A stretch of DNA of 64,000 nucleotides. Source: Rhizobacter sp. (GTDB lineage: Bacteria; Pseudomonadota; Gammaproteobacteria; Burkholderiales; Burkholderiaceae_C). The notes beneath the pieces are model-generated. The model saw nothing but the letters and a program-made list of their open reading frames with translations. It did not search any database and was not told the origin of the DNA. Shown piece by piece: positions 23,483 to 32,394 of this stretch. Both the position numbers and the translations under genes were made by a program. The first letter of the stretch is position 1. Each line of letters begins with the position of its first letter. The stretch spans positions 1-64,000 of the forward strand of contig JANXWV010000084.1 of NCBI GenBank assembly GCA_025350965.1. The letters are read 5' to 3'.

Positions 23483-24364
23483 ATGACTTCGCCGACATGC
23501 ACCCGCGCCTGCATCCGCAGCCGCGCACGCCACCACGCCGCCGTCGGCGCCGCGTGGCTGGCTGCGTGTGCCGGGGCGGCGGCACAAGGCGTGCTCGATG
23601 CCGACAACCTGCGCCAGTTCGGCGGCAGCTACGCCACCGATTGCGCCGCCGCAAGTGCCGGCGCCGGCGTGCCCCGCCTGCGTGTGGCTGCTGATGCTTT
23701 GACCATCGACCAGGGCACGCAGCGCATGACCGGCCGCAGCGTGCAGGCCGCAACCACGACCTTCGGTGCGCAGCCGCCAGCCGGCTTCAAGGTGGCGCTG
23801 CTGAGCCTTGTCAAGGGCAGGCAGGAGCTGCAGTTCCATGTGCATGCCGACAAGGCCGGCACCTACGTCATGCTCGAAGGCGACGCCACGGTCAAGGCGG
23901 CTCTCGGCGACTTGCTCACGAAGCCGAAATACCGCCGCTGCGGCCCGCCTTCCCCGGCCGAAGCCGCAGCGCTTGCACCCCCACCGCCGGCCCGGCCGCC
24001 GGTGGGCGCGATCAAGGCCGGCGTCGTGCCCGACCTGGCCACGCTCACCGAAGACCCGAGCTTCAAGCGCGCATACCTGCGTGCGCTGGGGCAGAAGGTG
24101 GTCGAGCGCTGGCTCACCAGCTTCGACGGCCCGGCCGCCCCGCCACGCCTGCAGGCCGTGCTGGGCACGCGCTACGTGGTGGCCGCGTTCTGCAAGGCGC
24201 ACGACTGTGCCGACAACAACGCGGTGGTGGTCTACGCGGTCGAGAAGCAGCAACTCTTCGGGTTGCTGCAGCAGCGTGGGCGCAAGACGCTGCTCGGCGC
24301 CCCGGCGGCCGACATGTCGGCGGAGCTGGAGCGGATCTGGGCGAAGGAATACCCGCGTAATTGA
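23483..24364 (+). CDS. Secreted protein with C-terminal Ivy-like lysozyme-inhibitor domain
   Basis: 293 residues. A long basic N-terminus and hydrophobic stretch ending AGAAAQ suggest a signal peptide. Residues about 40-155 form an unrecognised domain with two Cys (54 and 153), then a Pro/Ala linker. The C-terminal 110 residues look like Ivy (inhibitor of vertebrate lysozyme): the loop AAFCKAHDCADNNAVVVYA at 235-252 matches the CKPHDC inhibitory loop, and the tail ELERIWAKEYPR is also typical. The expected role is periplasmic protection of peptidoglycan against lysozyme or lytic enzymes. AAGGAG precedes the ATG by 5 nt. The N-terminal fusion is unusual. Confidence 0.75.
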   Translation: MTSPTCTRACIRSRARHHAAVGAAWLAACAGAAAQGVLDADNLRQFGGSYATDCAAASAGAGVPRLRVAADALTIDQGTQRMTGRSVQAATTTFGAQPPAGFKVALLSLVKGRQELQFHVHADKAGTYVMLEGDATVKAALGDLLTKPKYRRCGPPSPAEAAALAPPPPARPPVGAIKAGVVPDLATLTEDPSFKRAYLRALGQKVVERWLTSFDGPAAPPRLQAVLGTRYVVAAFCKAHDCADNNAVVVYAVEKQQLFGLLQQRGRKTLLGAPAADMSAELERIWAKEYPRN

Positions 24365-24373
24365 CCGGGGCAG

Positions 24374-25903
24374 CTACATCACCGCGCCCAGCGCCCAGGG
24401 CACGAACTCGTTCTGGCCGTAGCCGTGCACTTCGCTCTTGGTCTTGTCACCCGACGCGGCGCGCAGCATCAGCTGGAAGATGCGTTCGCCCATCTCGTCG
24501 ATGCTGGCGGTGCCGTCGATCACTTCCCCGCAGTTGATGTCGATGTCGTCTTCCTGCTTGACCCACAGCGCGGTGTTCGTGCTGAGCTTGAGCGACGGTG
24601 ACGGCGCGCAGCCGTAGGCCGAACCCCGGCCCGTGGTGAAGCAGATCAGGTTCGCGCCGCCGGCCACCTGGCCGGTGGCGCTCACCGGGTCGTAGCCGGG
24701 CGTGTCCATGAACACGAGGCCTTTGCTCGTCACCGGCTGCGCGTACTCGAACACGTCGACGAGGTTGGTTGTGCCGCTCTTGGCGATGGCGCCCAGGCTC
24801 TTCTCGAGAATGGTCGTCAGGCCGCCGGCCTTGTTGCCGGCGGACGGGTTGTTGTCCATCTCCTGGTCGTTGCGTGCGGTGTACTGCTCCCACCACTTGA
24901 TGCGCGCGATCAGCTTGTCCGCGATGGCCGGGTTCACGGCGCGGCGCGTCAGCAGGTGCTCGCCGCCGTAGATCTCGGGTGTTTCCGAAAGGATGGCCGT
25001 GCCACCGTTGCGCACCAGCCGGTCGACCGCCGCACCGAGCGCCGGGTTGGCGCTGATACCCGAGTAGCCGTCGGAGCCGCCGCACTGCAAACCCACCGTG
25101 ATGTGCGCCGCGCTCAACCGCTCGCGCACCACCTTGTTCGCGGCTTCGAGCAGCCACTGCACGAGCTCGATGCCGTGCGCCACGGTCTTGCGCGTGCCGC
25201 CGGTGTCCTGGATGTTGAACGTGTGGAACTGCGTGCCGGTTGAGAGGCTTTCCTGTTCCAGCAAACCCGAGATCTGGTTCGTCTCGCAGCCCAGGCCCAC
25301 GACCAGGATGGACGCGAAATTCGCATGCCGCGCATAGCCGCCGAGCGTGCGCCGCAGCACCTGCAGCGGCTCGCCGGCGCTGTCGGTCGCGCAGCCGGCG
25401 CCGTGCGTGAGCGCGATCACGCCGTCCACGTTCGGGTAGTTCGCCAGTGCCTCGGGGTGCACGTCGCGTTTGAAGTGATCGGCGATGGCGCGGGCGACTG
25501 TGGCCGAGCAGTTCACCGACGTCAGGATGCCGATGTAGTTGCGCGTTGCGATGCGCCCATCCGCGCGGCGGATGCCCATGAACGTGGCCGGCGAGTCGGC
25601 GTACTGGGTGGGCGTGGCGCCGCTTGCGGCCGCGTAGTCGCGCGCGAAGTGGCTGAAAGCGAGGTTGTGGCTGTGCACATGCGCGCCGGCCGCAATCGGC
25701 TGCGTGGCCGTTCCGATGATCTGGTTGTAGCGCCGCACCGGATCGCCCGTTGCCAGGGCGCGCACGGCGACCTTGTGGCCGGGCGGCACGAGGCCGACGA
25801 CGGTGATGCCTTCGGTATCGAGCCGCAGGCCGCCGACGAGCTGCCGCCGCGCGATCACCACGTCGTCGGCCGGGTGGATGCGGATCACGGCGGGTTCGGT
25901 CAT
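24374..25903 (-). CDS. UxaA-family (altronate/galactarate-type) sugar-acid dehydratase
   Basis: 509 residues: a small N-terminal SAF domain (about 1-95; VRRYNQIIGTATQPIAAGAH) fused to the catalytic UxaA/GarD part, with RNYIGILTSVNCSATVARAI, HGAGCATDS, VVGLGCETNQISGLL, VGLQCGGSDGYSGISANPAL and EYAQPVTSKGLVFMDTPGYD. These iron-dependent enzymes dehydrate aldonates or aldarates. It is the last gene of an operon with an FAH-family hydrolase and an SDR, a set fitting non-phosphorylative degradation of a 6-deoxy or other sugar acid (L-fuconate, L-rhamnonate or a galactonate are possibilities). The substrate is inferred only. Confidence 0.88.
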   Translation of the reverse strand: MTEPAVIRIHPADDVVIARRQLVGGLRLDTEGITVVGLVPPGHKVAVRALATGDPVRRYNQIIGTATQPIAAGAHVHSHNLAFSHFARDYAAASGATPTQYADSPATFMGIRRADGRIATRNYIGILTSVNCSATVARAIADHFKRDVHPEALANYPNVDGVIALTHGAGCATDSAGEPLQVLRRTLGGYARHANFASILVVGLGCETNQISGLLEQESLSTGTQFHTFNIQDTGGTRKTVAHGIELVQWLLEAANKVVRERLSAAHITVGLQCGGSDGYSGISANPALGAAVDRLVRNGGTAILSETPEIYGGEHLLTRRAVNPAIADKLIARIKWWEQYTARNDQEMDNNPSAGNKAGGLTTILEKSLGAIAKSGTTNLVDVFEYAQPVTSKGLVFMDTPGYDPVSATGQVAGGANLICFTTGRGSAYGCAPSPSLKLSTNTALWVKQEDDIDINCGEVIDGTASIDEMGERIFQLMLRAASGDKTKSEVHGYGQNEFVPWALGAVM

Positions 25904-25934
25904 GAGTGCCTCTGCGTCGATGGGTTTGAAACGC

Positions 25935-26801
25935 CTACCCGTCGATCAACGCCGCGTCCCATGCATGCACCGTCTGCGTTTGCTCGCCCAGGCCGTCGAT
26001 GCCCAGGCGCATCACGTCGCCGGGTTTCAGGAAGACGGGCGCGGGCTTCTTGCCCATGCCCACGCCGGGCGGCGTGCCGGTGCTGATCAGGTCGCCGGGC
26101 AGCAGCGTGCAGAAGCGGCTGATGTAGCTCACGAGCTGAGCCACCCCGAAGATCATGGTCTTCGTGTTGCCGGTCTGCATGCGCACGCCGTTCACGTCGA
26201 GCCACATGCCCAGGGCCTGCGGGTCGGCCACGTCGTCGGCGGTCACCATCCACGGGCCGACCGGGCCGAAGGTGTCGCAGCCCTTGCCCTTGTCCCAGGT
26301 GCCGCCGCGCTCGAGCTGGTATTCGCGCTCGGACACGTCGTTCACCAGGCAGTAGCCGGCCACGAACTTCAGCGCATCGGCTTCCGTGACGTAGCGGGCC
26401 TTGGTGCCGATCACGATGCCGAGCTCGACCTCCCAGTCGCCCTTGGTCGAGCCCTGCGGCAGCACCACCGGGTCGTTGCAGCCCACGAGTGCGCTGATGG
26501 CCTTGGTGAAGAGGATCGGCTCCTTCGGGATCGGCATGTTCGACTCGGCCGCGTGGTCGGCGTAGTTCAGGCCGACGCACACGAACTTGGACATGCCGCT
26601 CCACGGCACGGCCATGCGGCCGGGGTGGGCCACGATGGGCAGCGACGACGTGTCGAGCTCGCGCAGGCGCTGCAAGCTCTTCGGGCCGAGCGTGGCGGCG
26701 GTGATGTCGGGCAGCACGCCGGACAGGTCGCGCACCGCGCCCTGGGCATCGACGAGGGCGGGTTTCTCGGCGCCCTTGGCGCCGTATCGCATGAGCTTCA
26801 T
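25935..26801 (-). CDS. Fumarylacetoacetate-hydrolase-family enzyme (2,4-diketo-3-deoxy-acid hydrolase-like)
   Basis: 288 residues. The FAH core has FVCVGLNYADHAAESNMPIP, DWEVELGIVIGTKARYV (metal ligands Glu/Glu), GYCLVNDVSEREYQLERGGT, KGCDTFGPVGPWMVT and GDLISTGTPPGVGMG. Ribosome site GGAATTCAACG is weak. The position between an SDR and a UxaA-type dehydratase, all minus strand, matches a 2,4-diketo-3-deoxy-L-fuconate (or rhamnonate) hydrolase role: the dehydratase makes the 2-keto-3-deoxy acid, the SDR oxidises it and this enzyme cleaves it. The exact sugar is unproven. Confidence 0.9.
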   Translation of the reverse strand: MKLMRYGAKGAEKPALVDAQGAVRDLSGVLPDITAATLGPKSLQRLRELDTSSLPIVAHPGRMAVPWSGMSKFVCVGLNYADHAAESNMPIPKEPILFTKAISALVGCNDPVVLPQGSTKGDWEVELGIVIGTKARYVTEADALKFVAGYCLVNDVSEREYQLERGGTWDKGKGCDTFGPVGPWMVTADDVADPQALGMWLDVNGVRMQTGNTKTMIFGVAQLVSYISRFCTLLPGDLISTGTPPGVGMGKKPAPVFLKPGDVMRLGIDGLGEQTQTVHAWDAALIDG

Positions 26802-26853
26802 CGTTGAATTCCTTGGCTGTAGTTTGTGTCGGGTGAGATCGGAAGGAGCCCCT

Positions 26854-27624
26854 TCAATTCGACCACCCGCCGTCGATGATCTGCGCCGTGCCGGTCGTGA
26901 AGCCGGACTCGTCGGACGCCAGGTACACCGCGAGTGCGGCGATCTCTGTGGTGCGGCCGACGCGGCCCATCGGCTGGCGCGCGATGAACGCGGCCTCGAC
27001 CTGCGCCAGCGTCTGCCCGCTGGCTGCGGCCTGCGAGGCGATGCGGTCGCGCAGCGAGGGCGACTCCACGGTGCCGGGGCAGATCGCGTTGCAGCGCACG
27101 CCGCGGGTGATGAAGTCGGCCGCGACCGATTTGGTGAGGCCGATCACCGCCGCCTTGGTGGTGCCGTAGACGAAGCGGTTCGGCGCGCCCTTGATGCTGC
27201 CGGCGACCGAGGCCACGTTGATGATCGACCCGTTGCCGCGGCCATGCTCGGCTGACGCGAGCATGCCCGGCAGGAAGGCGCGAATCATGCGGTACATCGC
27301 ACGCACGTTCAGGTCGAACGAGAAGTCGAACGCGCGCTCGTCGCAATCGAGGATCGTGCCGGCATGCACATAGCCCGCGCCGTTGAACAGCACGTTGACC
27401 GCGCCGGCGGCCTGCGCGGCGGCGTTCACGGCGTTGGCGTCGGTCACGTCGAGCAGTCGGGTCTCGCAGCCGGTGGCGCGCTTCAGGTCGGCCAGCAACT
27501 CGGCGTTGATGTCGGTTGCGATCACGCGGGCACCCTCGCGCACGAAGGCTTCGGCGGTGGCGCGGCCAATGCCCTGGCCGGCGGCGGTGACGAAGGCGGT
27601 CTTGCCGGAAAGTCGTTCGGTCAT
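26854..27624 (-). CDS. SDR-family oxidoreductase (2-keto-3-deoxy-sugar-acid dehydrogenase-like)
   Basis: 256 residues. Classical SDR: KTAFVTAAGQGIGRATAEAF (cofactor loop), NVLFNGAGYVHAG (NNAG-type), Ser in IINVASVAGSIKGAPN, YxxxK in FVYGTTKAAVIGLTKSVAAD and C-terminal TGTAQIIDGGWSN. First gene of the minus-strand operon with the FAH-family hydrolase and UxaA-type dehydratase. Ribosome site AGGAGA precedes the ATG at 27624. An NAD-linked dehydrogenase of a keto-deoxy acid is the likely role; L-fucose or other sugar dehydrogenase is an alternative. Confidence 0.88.
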   Translation of the reverse strand: MTERLSGKTAFVTAAGQGIGRATAEAFVREGARVIATDINAELLADLKRATGCETRLLDVTDANAVNAAAQAAGAVNVLFNGAGYVHAGTILDCDERAFDFSFDLNVRAMYRMIRAFLPGMLASAEHGRGNGSIINVASVAGSIKGAPNRFVYGTTKAAVIGLTKSVAADFITRGVRCNAICPGTVESPSLRDRIASQAAASGQTLAQVEAAFIARQPMGRVGRTTEIAALAVYLASDESGFTTGTAQIIDGGWSN

Positions 27625-27850
27625 GGGCGGTCTCCTGTGGGGCGGCCTGAATTTGAACATGGCGCGCGGGTAAAGAAACGTCTTCGCGGTTGGCGCCGGC
27701 GAGGCCCCACGATACGCTGGCAACGCCATCGCTGATGGCCCGTGATGGCCCGTGGTGGCCTGCGAACGGCCTGCCGTCCGACAGCCACGAGCCGATGCGA
27801 CTGAAAGAATCAAAGAGGGCTCGTGCCCGCAGGTCAGCCCCTACCGCACC

Positions 27851-29179
27851 ATGGATCCGACGCCCCCACCCGTTCCCCCCGCCCCCGCCCCGCGTTCGCG
27901 CCGCCGCTGGGTCGGCACGCTGGTCGCGCTGGCGAGCCTGGCCTTGCTCGGCGCGCTCGCGTGGTACCTGACGCACTCGCCGAGCCCGAGCGGTGGCGTG
28001 GCCGGCCGCGCGGGTGGCGCGGCTGGCGCCGGGCCGGGCGGGCCGGGTGGCCCAGGCGGTGGCCGGGGCGGCCCGGCCAGCACCGTGGGCACGGCGGCGG
28101 CGCGGCAGGCCGACATTCCGGTGTTGCTCGATGCCCTCGGCACCGTCACGCCACTCGCCAACGTCACGGTGCGCCCGCAGGTCGGCGGGGTGCTGACGCA
28201 GGTGCTGTTCAAGGAAGGGCAGATGGTTCGCAAGGGGGAACTGCTCGCGACGATCGCCCCCGAGCCCTACCAGCTGGCGCTGACGCAGGCGCACGGCGCA
28301 CGCCAGCGCGACGAGGCCCAGCTCGAAGCCGCGCGTGTCACGCTGGCGCGCTTTCGCACGCTGCTCGGCCAGGATTCGATTGCCCGGCAAGACGTGGACA
28401 CGCAGGCCGCACTCGTGAAGCAACTCGAAGGCAGCGTCGCGATCGACCGTGCCAGCGAAGGCACGGCACAGCTCAACCTGGGCTATGCGCGCATCACCGC
28501 GCCGGTGGCGGGCCGCGTCGGCTTGAGGCCCGTGGACGCCGGCAACACGGTCGCGGCCGGTGATGCGGGCGGCGTGGCGGTGATCACGCAAGTGGCACCC
28601 ATCGACGTGGTGTTCTCGGTGCCGCAAGACCGCGTGCCCGAGATCCAGGCGCGGCTGGCCGAGGGCGCGCAGCTGCCGGTGACGGTACTCGACCGCAGCC
28701 GCACGCGCACGCTCGACGCAGGCCGCTTCTCGACGCTCGACAACCTGGTCGACACGACCACCGGCACCGTGAAGGCGAAGGCGCGCTTCGCGAACGCCGA
28801 GGGCGCGCTGTTCCCGAACCAGTTCGTCAACGTGCGCCTGCTGTTGCGCACGGTTCAAGCGGCGGTGGTGGTGCCGGTGACTGCGCTGCGGCACGGGCCG
28901 AACGGCGACTTCGTCTACGTCGTCAAGCCCGACCGCAGCGTGGCGTTGCGGGCCGTGACGCGCGGTGAAGCGAACGTCGACCTGGTCGCCATCAGCACCG
29001 GCCTGGCCGCCGGCGAGCAGGTGGTGACCGAAGGCGGCGACCGGCTGAAAGACGGCGCCCGCGTTCAGACGGCATCCGACCGGCCGGCCGGCGCAGCGTC
29101 GGGCGCATCGGCGCCGGGCATCGCTGCCTCGGGCTCGCACCGGCGGCGTGCGGCTTCCGAAGCGGGCGGTGGTGGGTGA
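27851..29179 (+). CDS. mdtA: RND efflux periplasmic adaptor (MdtA-like)
   Basis: 442 residues. N-terminal anchor helix ([20 protein letters not shown]), a Gly/Pro-rich linker, then the HlyD-type fold: [20 protein letters not shown] and [18 protein letters not shown] (lipoyl half-motifs), a coiled-coil hairpin (about 170-240), [20 protein letters not shown], and [20 protein letters not shown]. It links the inner-membrane pumps to the outer-membrane factor. First gene of mdtABC-OMF; its last codons reach a GTG that could start mdtB. ATG 27851 was chosen because upstream translation is not family-like. Confidence 0.92.
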   Translation: MDPTPPPVPPAPAPRSRRRWVGTLVALASLALLGALAWYLTHSPSPSGGVAGRAGGAAGAGPGGPGGPGGGRGGPASTVGTAAARQADIPVLLDALGTVTPLANVTVRPQVGGVLTQVLFKEGQMVRKGELLATIAPEPYQLALTQAHGARQRDEAQLEAARVTLARFRTLLGQDSIARQDVDTQAALVKQLEGSVAIDRASEGTAQLNLGYARITAPVAGRVGLRPVDAGNTVAAGDAGGVAVITQVAPIDVVFSVPQDRVPEIQARLAEGAQLPVTVLDRSRTRTLDAGRFSTLDNLVDTTTGTVKAKARFANAEGALFPNQFVNVRLLLRTVQAAVVVPVTALRHGPNGDFVYVVKPDRSVALRAVTRGEANVDLVAISTGLAAGEQVVTEGGDRLKDGARVQTASDRPAGAASGASAPGIAASGSHRRRAASEAGGGG

Positions 29180-29196
29180 ATGAACTCAACCCACCC

Positions 29197-32100
29197 ATGA
29201 GCCCCTCCCGCCCCTTCATCGAACGCCCGGTCGCCACATCGCTGTTGATGCTGGCCATCGTGTTGGCGGGGCTGGTCGGGTTCAAGTTCCTGCCGCTGTC
29301 GGCGCTCCCGCAGGTCGACTACCCGACGATCCAGGTGCAGACGCTCTACCCGGGCGCCAGCCCCGAGGTCATGAGCCACACCGTCACCGCGCCGCTGGAG
29401 CGGCAGTTCGGGCAAATGGCCGGGCTCGACCGCATGAGCTCGACGAGCGCCGCCGGTGTGTCGATCATCACCCTGCAGTTCACGCTCGGGCAAACGCTCG
29501 ACGTGGCCGAGCAGGAGGTGCAGGCGGCCATCAACGCCGGGGGCTCACTGCTGCCAGCCGACCTGCCGGCGCCGCCGGTCTACGCCAAGGTCAACCCGGC
29601 CGATGCACCCGTGCTCACGTTGGCCATCACCTCGGCAACGCTGCCGCTCACGGAAGTTCAGAACCTGGTGAACACGCGCCTCGCGCAGAAGATCAGCCAG
29701 GTCTCGGGCGTGGGGCTGGTGTCGCTCTCGGGCGGGCAGCGGCCGGCGGTGCGCATCCAGGCGGACACGCAGTCGCTCGCGTCGTACGGCCTCGGGCTGG
29801 ACACGCTGCGCACGGCGATCTCGGCCGCCAACTCGAACAGCGCGAAGGGCAGCTTCGACGGGCCGAAGCGCGCGTACACCATCAACGCCAACGATCAGCT
29901 GCTGACCGCTGCGGACTACAAGAACCTGATCGTCGCGTACAAGAACGGCGCGCCGGTGCGCATGACAGACGTGGCGAGCGTGATCGACGGCGCAGAGAAC
30001 ACCGCGCTCGGCGCGTGGGCGGGGATGGACTGCCCCGAGGTCGCTTCGCGCCCGCTCCCCGGGCGGGGCAACTGTCTCGGGGCGGCCCGTCGCCAGTTGC
30101 AGCCCGCCATCATCGTCAACGTGCAGCGCCAGCCGGGCGCGAACGTGATCGCGACCGTCAACGCCATCACGGCGCAGCTGCCCGAGCTGCAGAAGGCCTT
30201 GCCGGCAAGCGTGAACGTGGCCGTGCTGTCCGACCGCACGACAGGCATCCGCGCGTCGGTCGAGCATGTAGAGATCGAGCTGGTGCTGGCCGTCGTGATG
30301 GTGGTGCTGGTGATCTTCGCCTTCCTCGGCAGCCTGCGCGCCACGCTGATCGCGAGCATTGCGGTGCCGATCTCGCTGGTGGGCACCTGCGGCGTGATGT
30401 ACCTGCTCGGCTACAGCCTGAACAACCTGAGCCTGATGGCGCTGACGATTGCAACGGGCTTTGTTGTCGACGACGCGATCGTGATGATCGAGAACATCAG
30501 CCGCCACATCGAAGAAGGCGAGGCGCCGATGCAGGCCGCATACAAGGGCGCTTCGCAGATCGGCTTCACCATCATCTCGCTCACCGTGTCGCTGATCGCG
30601 GTGCTGATCCCGCTGCTGTTCATGGGCGACGTGGTCGGGCGGCTGTTCCGTGAGTTCGCGATCACCCTTGCGATCACGATCCTGATCTCGGCGCTGGTCT
30701 CGCTCACGCTGGTGCCGATGATGTCGGCGCGGCTGCTCAAGCCGGTCGACGCGGCGGGTGAGCCGGCCCGTCAGCGCAGCGCCTTCGGTCGGCGCGCGCA
30801 GGCCTTCTTCGACGCCGTGATGGGCCGCTACGACCGGGGCCTGCACTGGGTGCTGGCCCACCAGGCCGCCACGCTGATCGTGGCGCTGGCCACGATGGCG
30901 CTGACCGTGCTGCTGTACCTCACCATCCCCAAGGGCCTGTTCCCCACGCAAGACACCGGGCAGTTGCAGGCCCGCATCGAGGCGGCGCGAGACGTGTCGT
31001 TCGCGCGCATGGCGGACCTGCAGCAAAGCGCCGCACGCGCCATCCAGCAAGACCCCGAGGTCGCGTCGCTCAGCTCGTTCGTGGGCGTTGATGCCGCCAA
31101 CAACACCATGCTGCACACCGGCAGCATGCTCATCAACCTCAAGCCCAAGGGCGAGCGTGGCGACCCGCAGGCGCTGATGCAGCGCCTGCGGGAGCGCCTG
31201 GCCAGCGTGGCCGGCGTCACGCTGACCCTGCAGCCGACGCAAGACCTGACCATCGACGCCGAGACCGGCCCGACCCAATACCGGGTTTCACTCGAAGGAG
31301 CCGACTCGGCAACGGTCATCGAGTGGATGGGCAAGCTGGTGGCACAGCTGCAAACAGCCGATGCTTCGATGTCCGTTCGCAACGTCAGCAGCGATGCCGG
31401 CGCGCAAGGCCTGGCCGCGAACATTGCCGTCGACCGCGACACCGCCTCGCGCTTGGGCCTGACCGCCAGCGCCATCGACGACGCGCTCTACAGCGCGTTC
31501 GGCCAGCGCATCGTCTCGACCATCTTCACCGAGACCAACCAGTACCGCGTGATCCTGGAAGCGCGGCCCGGCGCGCTGGCCAGCGTGCAGCGCCTGGGCG
31601 ACCTGAACCTCAAGACCGGCACCGGTGCCGCCACGCCGCTGTCGGCGATTGCGGCCATCACCGAAGTGCAGGCACCGCTGCAGGTGACGCACGTGGCGCA
31701 GTACCCTGCGAGCACGCTGAACTTCGACACCGCGCCCGGCGTGGCGCTCGGCGCGGCGGTCAACACCGTGCGCACAGCAGCCAGGCAGATCGGCCTGCCC
31801 AGCAGCGTGACGATGGTCTTCCTCGGTGCGTCGGGCGCCTACGAGCGGTCCCTCACGAACCAGCTGTGGCTGATTCTCGCGGCGGTGATCTGCGTGTACA
31901 TCGTGCTCGGCGTGCTGTACGAAAGCTACGTGCACCCGCTGACGATTCTCTCGACGCTGCCGTCGGCCGGCGTGGGTGCGCTGCTCGCGCTGATGATCAG
32001 CGGCAACGACCTCGGGGTGATCGGCATCATCGGGATCATCCTGCTCATCGGCATCGTGAAGAAGAACGCGATCCTGATGATCGACTTCGCCATCGACGCC

Positions 32101-32394
32101 GAACGCCACCAGGGCCTGCCGGCGCAAGAGGCGATTCACCAGGCCGCGCTGCAGCGCTTCCGGCCGATCCTGATGACGACCATGGCTGCGCTGTTCGCGG
32201 CCCTGCCGCTGATGCTCGGCTGGGGCGACGGCTCCGAGCTGCGCCGCCCACTGGGCCTTGCGATCTTCGGCGGGCTGGTCGTGAGCCAGCTGCTGACGCT
32301 GTTCACCACGCCGGTGATCTACCTGGGGTTTGATCGATTGGGCCGGCGTTTGCGGCCCTCGAAGGCGCCAGCCGCGGTGAGCGCCGCGCCATGA
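29197..32394 (+). CDS. mdtB: RND efflux inner-membrane pump (MdtB-like), with in-frame insertion
   Basis: 1065 residues. RND family marks: N-terminal [22 protein letters not shown]4 charged pair in [39 protein letters not shown], and [18 protein letters not shown] near the C-terminus. MdtB and MdtC form a heterotrimer driven by protons. Odd feature: at about residues 276-301 there is an extra stretch of about 23 residues compared with the family, encoded by a palindromic GC-rich insertion (30023-30101). ATG 29197 matches family starts; a GTG at 29176, overlapping the mdtA stop, is an alternative. Confidence 0.92.
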   Translation: MSPSRPFIERPVATSLLMLAIVLAGLVGFKFLPLSALPQVDYPTIQVQTLYPGASPEVMSHTVTAPLERQFGQMAGLDRMSSTSAAGVSIITLQFTLGQTLDVAEQEVQAAINAGGSLLPADLPAPPVYAKVNPADAPVLTLAITSATLPLTEVQNLVNTRLAQKISQVSGVGLVSLSGGQRPAVRIQADTQSLASYGLGLDTLRTAISAANSNSAKGSFDGPKRAYTINANDQLLTAADYKNLIVAYKNGAPVRMTDVASVIDGAENTALGAWAGMDCPEVASRPLPGRGNCLGAARRQLQPAIIVNVQRQPGANVIATVNAITAQLPELQKALPASVNVAVLSDRTTGIRASVEHVEIELVLAVVMVVLVIFAFLGSLRATLIASIAVPISLVGTCGVMYLLGYSLNNLSLMALTIATGFVVDDAIVMIENISRHIEEGEAPMQAAYKGASQIGFTIISLTVSLIAVLIPLLFMGDVVGRLFREFAITLAITILISALVSLTLVPMMSARLLKPVDAAGEPARQRSAFGRRAQAFFDAVMGRYDRGLHWVLAHQAATLIVALATMALTVLLYLTIPKGLFPTQDTGQLQARIEAARDVSFARMADLQQSAARAIQQDPEVASLSSFVGVDAANNTMLHTGSMLINLKPKGERGDPQALMQRLRERLASVAGVTLTLQPTQDLTIDAETGPTQYRVSLEGADSATVIEWMGKLVAQLQTADASMSVRNVSSDAGAQGLAANIAVDRDTASRLGLTASAIDDALYSAFGQRIVSTIFTETNQYRVILEARPGALASVQRLGDLNLKTGTGAATPLSAIAAITEVQAPLQVTHVAQYPASTLNFDTAPGVALGAAVNTVRTAARQIGLPSSVTMVFLGASGAYERSLTNQLWLILAAVICVYIVLGVLYESYVHPLTILSTLPSAGVGALLALMISGNDLGVIGIIGIILLIGIVKKNAILMIDFAIDAERHQGLPAQEAIHQAALQRFRPILMTTMAALFAALPLMLGWGDGSELRRPLGLAIFGGLVVSQLLTLFTTPVIYLGFDRLGRRLRPSKAPAAVSAAP
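30023..30101. repeat. Palindromic element inserted in frame within mdtB
   Basis: About 70-80 bp with nested inverted repeats: outer CTGCCCCGAG / CTCGGGGCGG (30030-30039 and 30076-30085, nine of ten pairing) and inner CGCCCG / CGGGCG. It interrupts the conserved GAWA to [13 protein letters not shown] segment but keeps the frame open. Boundaries are approximate. Confidence 0.65.

Noticed and set aside
22886-24253. Single 455-residue protein joining the acetyltransferase with upstream sequence
   Set aside because: The upstream 290 codons are antisense to the Ivy-domain gene; the acetyltransferase has its own ribosome site and ATG at 23377.
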